A stretch of DNA of 64,000 bases from Deltaproteobacteria bacterium (GTDB lineage: Bacteria; Desulfobacterota; Desulfarculia; Desulfarculales; Desulfarculaceae), in contig JAHLLK010000002.1 of assembly GCA_020444165.1 (NCBI GenBank), positions 109,219-173,218 of the forward strand, in the 5' to 3' direction. Shown here piece after piece: positions 52,064 through 60,013 of this stretch; positions within the stretch are counted from its first letter, which is position 1; each line of letters starts with the position of its first letter. The position numbers were made by a program, and so were the translations under genes. The notes beneath the pieces are model-generated. The model was given only the letters and a program-made list of their open reading frames with translations. It did not search any database and was not told where the DNA came from.

Positions 52064-52765
52064 TCACGATTCCTGCAAGAGATAGCCCACGCCCCACACG
52101 GTTTTGATGAACTGCCGGCCCGGGTCCAGGGTCTTGAGCTTGGCCCGGAGATTGCTGATGTGCACGTCCACCGCCCGGTCAAAGGCCAGGCACTCGCGGC
52201 CGCGGGCCAGGTTCAACAGCTCGTCGCGGGTGAACACCGCGCCGGGCCGCGACATCAGGGCGGCCATGATCTTGGTTTCGGTGAGCGACAGTTCCACGCT
52301 GTGGCCCCTGGCGGAAAGGAGGCCCCGGATCGGCTCCAGCTCCAGGCCGACCGCCCGCAGGGAGGCCAGGGGGGGCCAGGCCGCGGCCGGCTCCAGCTCG
52401 GCCGCGCCGCGCCGGAGCACGGCCTTGATGCGGGCCAACAGCTCGCGGGGGTTGAAGGGCTTGCCCAGGTAGTCGTCAGCCCCCATTTCCAGGCCCACGA
52501 TGCGGTCGGCCTCCTCGCCCTTGGCCGTGAGCATGATCACCGGCAGGGCATGCCGCTGGCGTAGCGCGCTCAACAGCTCCAGGCCGCCCTGGCCGGGCAG
52601 CATCACGTCCAGCACCAGCAGCTCGGGCGGGGTCCGCTCCAAATGGTCCAACAGCCCCGCCCCGTCGGGCAGGCCGGTGACCTGAAAGCCGTACCCGGAA
52701 AGATACTCGGTCAACAGCCGCCGCAACTTGGCGTCGTCATCCACGATAAGAATGTGATTGGCCAA
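52064..52765 (-). CDS. OmpR-family response regulator (CpxR-like)
   Basis: A 233-residue regulator. The receiver domain (1-118) has acidic Asp9-Asp10-Asp11 (ILIVDDDAKL), phosphoacceptor Asp53 (LLVLDVMLPGQGG), Thr in IMLTAKGEEAD and Lys in LGKPFNPRELLARI. The winged helix (about 135-230) ends VDVHISNLRAKLKTL and IKTVWGVGYLLQE. It forms a two-component system with the kinase downstream. No palindrome was recognised upstream. The divergent neighbour on the other strand is a tyrosine recombinase, 235 bases away. Confidence 0.92.
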   Translation of the reverse strand: MANHILIVDDDAKLRRLLTEYLSGYGFQVTGLPDGAGLLDHLERTPPELLVLDVMLPGQGGLELLSALRQRHALPVIMLTAKGEEADRIVGLEMGADDYLGKPFNPRELLARIKAVLRRGAAELEPAAAWPPLASLRAVGLELEPIRGLLSARGHSVELSLTETKIMAALMSRPGAVFTRDELLNLARGRECLAFDRAVDVHISNLRAKLKTLDPGRQFIKTVWGVGYLLQES

Positions 52766-53000
52766 GGTTTCACCTTTTCAGATCATTGCCCGGCGCGGGA
52801 CGCTCCAGCCAGGAGCCTCGATTCCAACTCCCGAGGCCATATCACGTCCCGGCCCGCGATCCCGGGGGATTTACAAAAAAATTACATTTTTTTTACCCGG
52901 CCTTAAACCCTCCAAGGGCCTTTCTGCCCCATACTCGACCCCGGAGCGACAGTCTATCCGCTCCGTTACCCAAGGATGGGGATAAAGCCAGGAGGCGACC

Positions 53001-53759
53001 TTGAAACAGGATACGAGCCCGGTTATCCGGGACCTGCTCCCTCGTGGGGATTCCGCGGCCTCCGCGCCGCCAACCTGCCCCGCGCCGGCCGCCGGCCGGG
53101 AGAGCGCGGCCGGCGAAGACGCCACGGCGCGCCCGCCGCGGGACGACTACCACATCACGCCCGACAAGCTCCTGTCCCCCCGGGAGGTGGCCCACCTCCT
53201 CCGGACCAGCCAGCGCCTGGCCCAGCGGGATTTGGACCAAGGCCGTACGGCCTGGGTCAAGCGCTACCTTTTGGTGCACCTGGCCTGCGCCAGCGGCTTG
53301 CGGGCCGGCGAGATCGCTGGTCTCAGGGTGGCGGACTTCCAGGAGCCGGCCGCGGGGCCCCAGCTGGTGGTGCGCCACTCCCAGGTGGGCCGCTCCCGCC
53401 GGGTCCAGGTGGGCCTGGGGCTGGCCTGCCATCTGCGGGAGTTCCTGGAGTTCCGCCGGCGGAACTGGGGCGAGATCTGCGCCGGCCCGGACCTCATCCT
53501 GCCCGGACGCCGGGGCCGTCCCTACAGCACCGCCGCCCTGGGCGCCAGCTTCCGCAAGGCCGTGGAGGCGGCCCGCCTGCCGGCGGTGTATTCCCTGCGC
53601 AACACCCGCCACACCTACGCCGCCTTTTTGCTGGCCCAGACCGGGGACCTGCGTTTCGTGCAGCGGCAAGTGGGGCATGCCAACCAAAGCATGACCGTGC
53701 TCTACCGCGAGGTCACCCCCTTGGCGGACGCGGACCTGGCCCGGGCCTTATTGAGCTGA
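53001..53759 (+). CDS. Solitary tyrosine recombinase (integrase family)
   Basis: A 252-residue recombinase. The catalytic domain shows Arg101 in CASGLRAGEIAGL, a second Arg203-His204 in SLRNTRHTYAAFL, His226 in QVGHANQS and the nucleophile Tyr235 in MTVLYREV. The box II His, normally three residues before the second Arg, is replaced by Arg200. The first 50 residues are Pro/Ala-rich and the core-binding domain is short, so the protein is smaller than most integrases. The start is a TTG at 53001 with a full AGGAGG six bases upstream. No attachment site or phage gene is next to it, but the kinase 3' end duplication 2.3 kb away is a possible footprint of such an enzyme. Confidence 0.85.
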   Translation: MKQDTSPVIRDLLPRGDSAASAPPTCPAPAAGRESAAGEDATARPPRDDYHITPDKLLSPREVAHLLRTSQRLAQRDLDQGRTAWVKRYLLVHLACASGLRAGEIAGLRVADFQEPAAGPQLVVRHSQVGRSRRVQVGLGLACHLREFLEFRRRNWGEICAGPDLILPGRRGRPYSTAALGASFRKAVEAARLPAVYSLRNTRHTYAAFLLAQTGDLRFVQRQVGHANQSMTVLYREVTPLADADLARALLS

Positions 53760-53767
53760 GCCTACCC

Positions 53768-53810
53768 CCGGGGGCCGGGTCTCCAAAGCTCCCCGGAGGC
53801 CCGGTCCCCG
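53768..53810 (+). terminator. Imperfect hairpin after the recombinase; region to 54147 empty
   Basis: GGGCCGGGTCTCC (from about 53772) pairs imperfectly with GGAGGCCCGGTCCC (from about 53795), just after the stop codon. No T run follows. The rest of 53760-54147 contains no gene that I can support. Confidence 0.45.
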
Positions 53811-54147
53811 CCTTCCTCTCCGCAACGGCTGGGAGGAGATCGCTCAGACAGACTCCCACATAGGCTAGGGCTCCGGGGAGGACTTTCTCCGACCCACCCT
53901 TGGCCGGAGTTCAAGAATTTCCGGGTGGCGGCAATAAATGCCCGGTGACTCTCTGGGAGCGCCTGAGAAGGCCATCTAGAGACAAAAAATAGGACATAAG
54001 CGCAAAAAAATCCGCCCGCGAGGGCATGACCCCTGCACTCCTCTACGGCGCCGTTCCTGCTTGAACCGGGAGGTGCCGTCATGAAGACCTAAGGAAATGT
54101 CGGCCGGGGAGAGCCAAAGATCATCAGGATAGCGAAAGGATATCGCG

Positions 54148-54864
54148 ATGAGTATTTCAGCCATCGGGAGCAGCGGCGCCAGTTACGCCGTGCAGACCGC
54201 GTCGACGTCCCGGAGTGGACAGAGCGACATGGCCTCGCAGTTGGCCGACAAAATGCTGGAGGAGTTGGACGCCAATGGCGACGGGTTCCTCAGCGCCGAG
54301 GAAATCGGGGTGGACCAGGAGCAGTTGGCTCAAGGTGACGCCGACAGCGACGGGCAGCTCAGCAACGACGAGTTGATGAACATCCTGCAGAGCATGGGAC
54401 CCCCGCCGGGGGCGGGGCAGGCCGGGGGCATGGCCAAGGGCGGCGGCCCCAATGCCAGCCAGATGTTCGACAGCCTGGACACCAACGAGGATGGAGTGGT
54501 GAGCCAGGAGGAGTTCCTGGCCGGCCGCCCGGACGACGTGAGCGAAGAGGACGCCACGGCGATGTGGAGTCAGCTGGACAGCGAGGGGGCCGGCGGGCTC
54601 ACCGAGGAGCAGTTCAGCGAGGCCATGTCCGCCATGGGGCCGCCGCCCGGACCGCCGCCGGGGGGGGCGCCCGGGAGTTCCAGCACGGATGCCTCGGCCA
54701 GCGGCAGCGACCAAGCCACGGCCACCGAGCTGGATCTGAGCGAGATACTGGCCAACCTGCTGGCCAATTACGGAACTTCCAAGTATCAGGAAACCTTGAG
54801 CAATAATCTGGCCAGCCTCAGCTCCACCAGCCAGAGCACGGGGGGTTTGAACCTGACCGCCTAG
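54148..54864 (+). CDS. EF-hand calcium-binding protein
   Basis: A 238-residue acidic protein with four EF-hand loops in two pairs. Three look functional (DANGDGFLSAEE, DADSDGQLSNDE, DTNEDGVVSQEE). The fourth (DSEGAGGLTEEQ) lacks several ligands. Pro/Gly-rich linkers (MGPPPGAGQAGG and MGPPPGPPPGG) follow each pair, and the ends are Ser/Thr-rich. There is no classical signal peptide; the N-terminal ISAIGSSGASYAVQTASTS resembles exported or flagellin-like starts. Probably a calcium sensor or buffer; the partner is unknown. AAAGGA lies about ten bases before the ATG. Confidence 0.88.
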   Translation: MSISAIGSSGASYAVQTASTSRSGQSDMASQLADKMLEELDANGDGFLSAEEIGVDQEQLAQGDADSDGQLSNDELMNILQSMGPPPGAGQAGGMAKGGGPNASQMFDSLDTNEDGVVSQEEFLAGRPDDVSEEDATAMWSQLDSEGAGGLTEEQFSEAMSAMGPPPGPPPGGAPGSSSTDASASGSDQATATELDLSEILANLLANYGTSKYQETLSNNLASLSSTSQSTGGLNLTA

Positions 54865-55103
54865 GAGCGGGCCGGAGTCAACTCTCCGACGGCTTCCTGG
54901 GCTCAACCAGCCTCACACAGGGCTGCCGGGAGAGCCTGAGCCTGCGCCCCAAGGAAGGGGCGGCCCCACCGGCAAGGGTTTGGCAGGATGGCTCCCCCGG
55001 CGGCTCTGTCCTCGCGCGCGGGAAGAGGGAAAAACCAAAAGCGGGGAGCAACCAAGGGCTCCCCGCCCGGGGCGGCCGCCCGCGGCCGTTTGCCCCGGCC
55101 GGC

Positions 55104-56123
55104 TCAGGCCTGGCCGGTGACCGCCCGCCAGTCCTCCTGCACCAGCTCCAAGAACCGCTGGGTCCGCGGAAAAGCGATCTGCATCGCGTCCCAGTGGGGA
55201 GGCTCCACCGTCTTCTGCAGCAACAGGCCGTCGCCGCCGAACCAGTAGGGCAGGGGCCCGCCGAGGAAATACCCCCGGGCGCGCAGGATATCCACGGCCC
55301 AGCCCCCGGCGGGGTCGGTGAGCGGCAGCCAGATTTGCAGCACCCGGGCGCCCTGGGCCAGGTGGGCTTCCTCCGCCGCGGCCAGGGCCCGGGCGAAATT
55401 CGGGCCCAGCCGGGTGGCGGACAGGCGCACCACCTGGGCGAACTCGAAATACTGGGCGGTGATTTCCGAGTCTCCCCCCTCCGGAGCCCGGGCCGGGGCC
55501 AGCTCGCTGTCCCGCCAGGCCAACAGCTCGCCGTACATGGTTTTCAGCTGCGGCGCGTACACCGCGGGCAGGTACACCTGCTGGCGCTGGTGGTTCAGGA
55601 TGTGGAAGGTCATCAGGGTGCCGACCCGGCCCCCGGCGCTGGCCTCCTTGACGTAGGCCGCGGCCGGCATGAGGTCGGCCTCCACGGCGAACACCACCAT
55701 GCCGTGGGACTCGTTCATTTTTTGGGCAAAAACCGTGTTGGTCACCGGCTCGCCCCACACCGCGTCCACCTGGAGCCCCCGGGCGATCTCCACCCCGTGA
55801 TCAAAGAGCTGGCCGAAGATGCCCTTGCCGCCCCGGTAGTGCTTGTGCACCAGCCCGGCCCCGGACTCGTAGATCCGCGCGGACGGCGCGCTGTGGAACA
55901 GGGCGTTGTGCCCCACGATGTCGCCGGCGGGCGTGCGCGCCACGGAGGAGATGACGTTTTTGGCCTGGTTCTCGGCCACCAGGATTTCCGGGGAGATATA
56001 GGTGCGCACGGGATAGCCTTCCCCGTACACGGAGCGGAACAGCTGGGCCACGCCCGGTGCGTCCTCCGGTCGCATGAGATCGATCACCCACTCCTGTCCC
56101 GCCGGAATGTCTTGCCTGGTCAT
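55104..56123 (-). CDS. GNAT-family acetyltransferase-like protein
   Basis: A 339-residue protein. The N-terminal half is a GNAT fold: IDLMRPEDAPGVAQLFRSVY, then ISSVARTPAGDIVGHNALFH (beta-4) and AGLVHKHYRGGKGIFGQLFD, where the acetyl-CoA loop of the R/Q-x-x-G-x-G type reads HYRGGKGIFG. The C-terminal half (residues 180-339) looks like a second degenerate GNAT domain (ALAAAEEAHLAQGARVLQIW, then DILRARGYFLGGPLPYWF). The substrate is unknown. The start at 56123 follows GGAAGG, and a longer frame to 56300 is rejected because it lacks a ribosome site. Stand-alone gene. Confidence 0.75.
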   Translation of the reverse strand: MTRQDIPAGQEWVIDLMRPEDAPGVAQLFRSVYGEGYPVRTYISPEILVAENQAKNVISSVARTPAGDIVGHNALFHSAPSARIYESGAGLVHKHYRGGKGIFGQLFDHGVEIARGLQVDAVWGEPVTNTVFAQKMNESHGMVVFAVEADLMPAAAYVKEASAGGRVGTLMTFHILNHQRQQVYLPAVYAPQLKTMYGELLAWRDSELAPARAPEGGDSEITAQYFEFAQVVRLSATRLGPNFARALAAAEEAHLAQGARVLQIWLPLTDPAGGWAVDILRARGYFLGGPLPYWFGGDGLLLQKTVEPPHWDAMQIAFPRTQRFLELVQEDWRAVTGQA

Positions 56124-56326
56124 GCTGTCCGCCTTCCGCCTTGCTTGTGGTTCCCGCCCGCGAGCGGCCGGTGGCCCGGCCCGTCGCCCGGCAGATGCTA
56201 CCACGCCACCCGGGCACGGGCCAAAGCTAATACGGACGCGCGGCCGCGGCCGCCCGCCGGGCTCGCGCCGGCCGGGGTCCGGGGACAGTTGGGCTGGCAC
56301 TTATGCTTTTTTTGACATAATATGAA

Positions 56327-56409
56327 TTGACAGGTCCTCCGGGCTTTGCCATAGTGACTTGGCAGCTAGAACGTAACTGTATTATAGATTAAACGTAACT
56401 ATATTGTAG
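56327..56409 (+). promoter_or_regulatory. Promoter plus two tandem 18-base operator-like repeats
   Basis: TTGACA (56327-56332), 17 bases, CATAGT (56350-56355), followed by direct repeats AACGTAACTGTATTATAG (56370-56387) and AACGTAACTATATTGTAG (56392-56409), 16 of 18 identical and spaced 22 bases (two helical turns). They lie before the small DUF2080-like gene. Nothing else is seen in 56124-56488. Confidence 0.5.
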
Positions 56410-56488
56410 CTTTTTATGGCTGAGGGCGGCCCGCCTGGCGGGCTTGGCCCGCCGGTCCGAAGGGCGGCCGGCGGAAGGCGGAAGCGAG

Positions 56489-56686
56489 ATGAAGCATCCC
56501 CCACTCTCTCCCCCAGGGGGGAACGAGCCCCCAGCCCCGGGCGTCCCGGCGCCGGTCAAGGCCCGCTTCGTGAGCTACGGCGAGGAGATGATCGAGAAAG
56601 AGGTCAAGCAGTCCGGGCCTTCGGGCCGGATCTATCTGCCGCCGGAGTGGGTGGGCAAGAAGGTGAAGATCATCCGTTTGGACTGA
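56489..56686 (+). CDS. Small DUF2080-like protein
   Basis: A 65-residue protein with a Pro-rich start and a conserved end, EMIEKEVKQSGPSGRIYLPP followed by EWVGKKVKIIRLD. This matches the DUF2080 (transposon-associated) pattern of a SpoVT/AbrB-like beta motif: VK.SG.SGRIY.P.EWVGK.VK.I. GGAAGCGAG lies before the ATG at 56489; an in-frame ATG at 56444 is an alternative. Such small proteins are thought to bind DNA or act as antitoxin-like regulators, but no toxin gene adjoins it. A GC-rich tandem repeat follows. Confidence 0.7.
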   Translation: MKHPPLSPPGGNEPPAPGVPAPVKARFVSYGEEMIEKEVKQSGPSGRIYLPPEWVGKKVKIIRLD

Positions 56687-56706
56687 GTCCGGCGGTCGGT
56701 TGGCAG

Positions 56707-56890
56707 GCGACAAAAAAACCGGGGAGAAACCCGGGGTGCCCCGCCGGCCACAGGGAGCATCACCTCAACTCCGGCCTCCGAGACAGGGCAGCAAAAAAAC
56801 CCGGGGAGGACTCGGGGTACCGCGCCGGTCGCGGGGAGCATCACCTCAACTCCGGCCTGCGAGACAGGGCAGCAAAAAAACCCGGGGAGG
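56707..56890 (+). repeat. 81-base tandem repeat, about 2.3 copies
   Basis: A7 runs followed by CCGGGGAG-type sequence begin at 56712, 56793 and 56874, an exact period of 81 bases. Units share GGGAGCATCACCTCAACTCC and GGCCT-CGAGACAGGGCAGC. The period is a multiple of three (27 codons), but the frame across it has no start of its own, so I treat it as non-coding. Each unit carries a partial terminator-like arm. Confidence 0.85.
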
Positions 56891-56915
56891 GCGGGCGGCC
56901 TCTCCCCGGGTTTTT
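56876..56915. terminator. Bidirectional intrinsic terminator
   Basis: AAAAACCCGGGGAG (56876-56889) pairs with CTCCCCGGGTTTTT (56902-56915). It has a T run on both strands and lies 29 bases beyond the stop of the minus-strand YqeB-like gene and after the plus-strand small gene. Confidence 0.85.
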
Positions 56916-56944
56916 CCTGGTCGTTGTGGTGGGGCCAGCGGGGC

Positions 56945-57757
56945 TCAGCGGTTGAAGGCGTGCAGGATGCCTTCCAGCACCGAGCCGCCGATGGCCCGGG
57001 CCTTCTCGCTGATGGTATCCAGGTACTCCGCCTGGTTCCGGGGGTCCACGTCGCCGATCTTCCAGTCTTTTTGCACCGTAATGCCCGGCCGGATCAGCCC
57101 CCTGAGCACCCCGCCCACCTGGGCGGTCGCCTCTTGGCCGCCCACCAGGCCGATGGCCTGGCCGGCGCTTACCTTGTCACCCAGCTCCACCAGCGCCCGG
57201 AACACCCCGTCGCCCGGGGAGCGCAGCACCCGCTGATGGGTGTAGCCGCCCATCTCGCCGGGGATGCCCGTATTGGGCAGGGTCGCGCCCTGGTAGATGA
57301 GCCGGCCCAGGTTGTGGCCCCGGTGGGTCTCGATCACCAGATGGGCGTCCTCTGGCGCGGCAAAGCCGGGCCCCAGGCCGATGGTCAGGGGAGCCAGGTC
57401 CGGGGTCAGGCCGAGGTTGCGTTTGGCCAGGAGCGCGTCCACCACCACCTGGGGAGCCAGCTCGTGGCGGCAGGTCATCTCCGGGTCCACCAGGACCGGC
57501 AGCTCGCCTTGGGCCCACACCGCCGGCGCCGCGGCCGGGTTTGGCACCAGGCGGGCGGTCAGGCCCTCCACCGTCTTGTGCCCCTCATACACCGCCTCGC
57601 AGAAGCTCACCGCCCGGCGTACGGCCAGGGGTTCGGGCACTTCGGTCATCACGACCCAGAACCCGGCCCGACAGAGGCGGTGGGCCACCCCACTGGCCAT
57701 CTCGCCGGCGCCCCGGACCAGCACCCGGAGATTCTTGAGGCTAACCTTGGAAACCAT
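56945..57757 (-). CDS. yqeB: YqeB-like selenium-dependent molybdenum hydroxylase maturation protein
   Basis: A 270-residue protein of the EF2563/YqeB family. It starts with a nucleotide-binding-like motif LVRGAGEMASGVAHRLCRAG, then VVMTEVPEPLAVRRAVSFCE and IGLGPGFAAPEDAHLVIETH, and has a C-terminal ALVELGDKVSAGQAIGLVGG segment like a lipoyl/biotinyl fold. The family accompanies selenium-dependent molybdenum hydroxylases (xanthine dehydrogenase type) and probably takes part in their cofactor maturation. No hydroxylase is adjacent, but one lies at 40876-44719. It probably forms a unit with the dehydrogenase gene upstream (68-base gap). Confidence 0.85.
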   Translation of the reverse strand: MVSKVSLKNLRVLVRGAGEMASGVAHRLCRAGFWVVMTEVPEPLAVRRAVSFCEAVYEGHKTVEGLTARLVPNPAAAPAVWAQGELPVLVDPEMTCRHELAPQVVVDALLAKRNLGLTPDLAPLTIGLGPGFAAPEDAHLVIETHRGHNLGRLIYQGATLPNTGIPGEMGGYTHQRVLRSPGDGVFRALVELGDKVSAGQAIGLVGGQEATAQVGGVLRGLIRPGITVQKDWKIGDVDPRNQAEYLDTISEKARAIGGSVLEGILHAFNR

Positions 57758-57825
57758 CTCTCACGTCACCTTGGCGCTCTGGCGCGCCACCCCGGCGCGG
57801 GTGGCGCCGGGGTATTCGCTCAGGC

Positions 57826-58806
57826 CTACTTGAACACTTCGGGGTTAAGGCAGTTGGGCGGCACCTTTCCCTCGATCAGGCAGGCCTTGAGGTTGTTGTA
57901 ATCGAGCATTCCCATGGCAGTACGGGTTTCAATAGAGGCGCTGCCGATATGAGGCAAGAGTACCACCGAAGGGTTGGCCAGCAAGCCGGGGTGAATGACC
58001 GGCTCGTTTTCGAACACATCCAGGCCGGCGCCGGCGATCTGGCCGTCGGCCAGGGCCTGCACCAGGGCCGCCTCGTCAATGATCTCGCCCCGGGCCGTGT
58101 TGATCACATAGGCCGTGGGCTTCATTTGGGCGAACTCCGCCGTGCTCATGAGGTGCCGGGTCTCCGGGGTCAGGGGCACGTGCAGGGACACGAAGTCCGA
58201 CTCTTTGAGCAGAGTGTCCCGGTCCACGCAGGCGGCCCCCACCTTCTGGGCCAGCTCGGGCGGGCAGGGGTGGGCGTCGTGGTACAGGACCTTCATGTCA
58301 AAGCCGGCCGCCCGCTGGGCCACGGCATAGCCCACCCGGCCGAAGCCCATGAGCCCCAGGGTCTTGTGGTGCACGTCGGTGCCCAGGAACAACAGGGGGG
58401 CCCAGCCCTCGTACTTGCCGGCCCGGGCGAACACGTCGCTCTCGGGCAGGCGGCGGGCCGTGGCCAGGAGGAGGGCCAGGGTCAGGTCGGCGGTGGTGTC
58501 GGTGAGCACCCCGGGGGTGTTGGTCACCGCCACCTTGCGGGCAGTGCAGGCGGCCACGTCAATGTTGTTGAAGCCCACGGCGTAGTTGGCCACGATTTTG
58601 AGCTGCGGCCCGGCAGCCTCCAGCACCTCGGCGTCGATGCGGTCGGTCAACAGCGAGACCAACCCGTCCCGGCCGGCCACCCCGGCCAACAGCTCCTCGC
58701 GGGTCAACACCCGGTCGTGGGGGTTGCACTCCATCGCGAAATCCTTTTCCAGGGCCTGCATGGTCCCTTGGGGCAGGCGGCGGCACACGAAGATATTGGG
58801 CTGCAT
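57826..58806 (-). CDS. D-2-hydroxyacid dehydrogenase (glyoxylate/hydroxypyruvate reductase type)
   Basis: A 326-residue NAD(P)-dependent enzyme. The Rossmann motif LGLMGFGRVGYAVAQRAAGF is at about residue 145. Catalytic residues are Arg in NTARGEIIDEAAL, Glu in DVFENEPVIHPGLL and His in LLPHIGSASIETR. The order matches GyaR/GhrB-type reductases that convert glyoxylate or hydroxypyruvate. The ATG at 58806 follows AGGAGA. A hairpin lies between it and the TIM-barrel gene upstream. With that sugar-isomerase-like protein and a Liv transporter it may belong to a small hydroxyacid catabolic set. Confidence 0.92.
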   Translation of the reverse strand: MQPNIFVCRRLPQGTMQALEKDFAMECNPHDRVLTREELLAGVAGRDGLVSLLTDRIDAEVLEAAGPQLKIVANYAVGFNNIDVAACTARKVAVTNTPGVLTDTTADLTLALLLATARRLPESDVFARAGKYEGWAPLLFLGTDVHHKTLGLMGFGRVGYAVAQRAAGFDMKVLYHDAHPCPPELAQKVGAACVDRDTLLKESDFVSLHVPLTPETRHLMSTAEFAQMKPTAYVINTARGEIIDEAALVQALADGQIAGAGLDVFENEPVIHPGLLANPSVVLLPHIGSASIETRTAMGMLDYNNLKACLIEGKVPPNCLNPEVFK

Positions 58807-58828
58807 GGCAATGTCTCCTAACGGTTGG

Positions 58829-58857
58829 GGAAAAAAGGCCATTCATACCTTTTTTCC
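58829..58857. terminator. Intercistronic hairpin
   Basis: GGAAAAAAGG (58829-58838) pairs perfectly with CCTTTTTTCC (58848-58857). It lies between two minus-strand genes and could attenuate transcription into the dehydrogenase gene. Confidence 0.6.
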
Positions 58858-58923
58858 GGCCAAACCAACCGGACCAAGTCCGGTCGCTCAGCCGAGTTTG
58901 CTTACCTCTGGGGGATCAGGGGC

Positions 58924-59835
58924 TTACAGTTGGGCCCAGGCCAGGTTCATGACCCGTTGGGCATTGGCGATGACCAGCTCGGGATCCTGACCCTCCATGG
59001 GTTTGATCTCAAAGCTGACCATGGGGCGTTTGACCCCGTCCAGGAAGCCGATCTCCTTGAGCACCCGCAAAAACTCCAACACCTCGGGCACGTCGTTGCA
59101 GGAGCCGGGGGTGCCGAAGATGGGGTGGTAGTCGCCGTAGCCGGGCATGGCGGGGACGGTGACCGCGTTGCCGATGTGGGCGGCCATGAGGTGCTCGGCC
59201 ACCGGCTCCAGGGCCTGGCGCGGCGTCTCGCCCAAAAGCGGGATGTGGCTCAGGTCCACCAGGAGGCCGAAGTTCTGGTGCGAGGCCTTGACCATCTGGG
59301 CCACCCGGGCCGCCAGGGGCGCGGGGCCCAGGAGACAGCACTTGTCCACCGCGCAGTCAAAGACCTCGGCGATGACCGGCGGGCCGCCCCGTTCGGCCGA
59401 ATAGGCGCACAGCTCGCCCAGGGAGGCCACCAGGGCCTCCACCGCGGCCTCGCGGTCAGCCTCGCCCGGGTCCTTGCCGGAAAGCACCACGAAGCTCTCG
59501 GCCTCCAGGTAGATGGCCTCCTCCAACAGCTCCTTCAGGCGGTTCACCGCGGCCCGGCGCTCGCCCTGGTCCAGGGAATTCAGGTTCAGGCGGCCGCCCA
59601 GGATGGGGGGATGGGCCCCGAAGCCCAGGGCCAGCTTGGCCAGGCGGCAGACGTCCCGCACCTTTTCCCGTTCGGCCGGGTCGGCGATGTGGGTGACCTC
59701 GATGGCCGTGAAGAAGGTGTCCCGGCCGATGCGGGCCGCGGTCTCGGCCCAGGGGCCCGTGCCGCCCGCCAGCTGGGGATAGGCCATGAAGTGCACGAGG
59801 CCCATTTTGAGATAGGCGTCCATTTTGGTTTGCAC
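58924..59835 (-). CDS. Sugar phosphate isomerase/epimerase-like TIM-barrel protein
   Basis: A 303-residue protein of the xylose-isomerase-like AP-endonuclease-2 fold. Metal ligands are likely in VIAEVFDCAV (Glu), LLVDLSHIPLL (Asp and His), AAHIGNAV (His) and MVSFEIKP (Glu). Hydroxypyruvate isomerases and sugar epimerases share this layout, so a partnership with the hydroxyacid dehydrogenase downstream is plausible. The start is probably GTG 59835, with GGGGAG ten bases upstream; ATG 59823, four codons later, has no ribosome site. A MITE-like repeat lies directly upstream. Confidence 0.82.
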   Translation of the reverse strand: MQTKMDAYLKMGLVHFMAYPQLAGGTGPWAETAARIGRDTFFTAIEVTHIADPAEREKVRDVCRLAKLALGFGAHPPILGGRLNLNSLDQGERRAAVNRLKELLEEAIYLEAESFVVLSGKDPGEADREAAVEALVASLGELCAYSAERGGPPVIAEVFDCAVDKCCLLGPAPLAARVAQMVKASHQNFGLLVDLSHIPLLGETPRQALEPVAEHLMAAHIGNAVTVPAMPGYGDYHPIFGTPGSCNDVPEVLEFLRVLKEIGFLDGVKRPMVSFEIKPMEGQDPELVIANAQRVMNLAWAQL

Positions 59836-59850
59836 GGCGGATAAACTCCC

Positions 59851-60009
59851 CAGCAGGTTGTTGAAAAACAGCCTGCTAGGCGCGCCAGGGATGGCGCGCC
59901 AAATTGCGCGGCTTTTAAAAAGCAAGCAATTTGCCAAACCTGGCAAAATCACGCTTTTGCCAGGTTTGGTTGAAAAAGGCCATGGATGGACTTTTTCAAC
60001 ATCCTGCCA
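59851..60009 (-). mobile_element. MITE-like structured repeat, copy 2
   Basis: In reverse orientation this is the same element as at 2288-2489: GATGTTGAAAAAGTCCATCC near 60000, TGGCAAAAGCGTGATTTTGCCA arms, AAATTGCTTGCTTTT, CGCGCAATTTGGCGCGCCA, and the final hairpin AGGCTGTTTTTCAACAACCT near 59853. It is shorter by a roughly 45-base internal segment of copy 1. It starts five bases after the livH stop codon and fills the gap to the TIM-barrel gene. Confidence 0.85.
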
Positions 60010-60013
60010 CCGA

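Noticed and set aside
50747..52564. 605-codon plus-strand frame over the two-component genes
   Set aside because: Shadow frame crossing two well-supported minus-strand genes.
56707..56890. Possible CRISPR array
   Set aside because: Whole 81-base units are similar with no unique spacers, and there are no cas genes.
56416..56955. 179-codon frame with a 27-residue repeat across the 81-base tandem repeats
   Set aside because: No ribosome site, overlaps the better-supported small gene and a terminator; periodicity follows the non-coding repeat.
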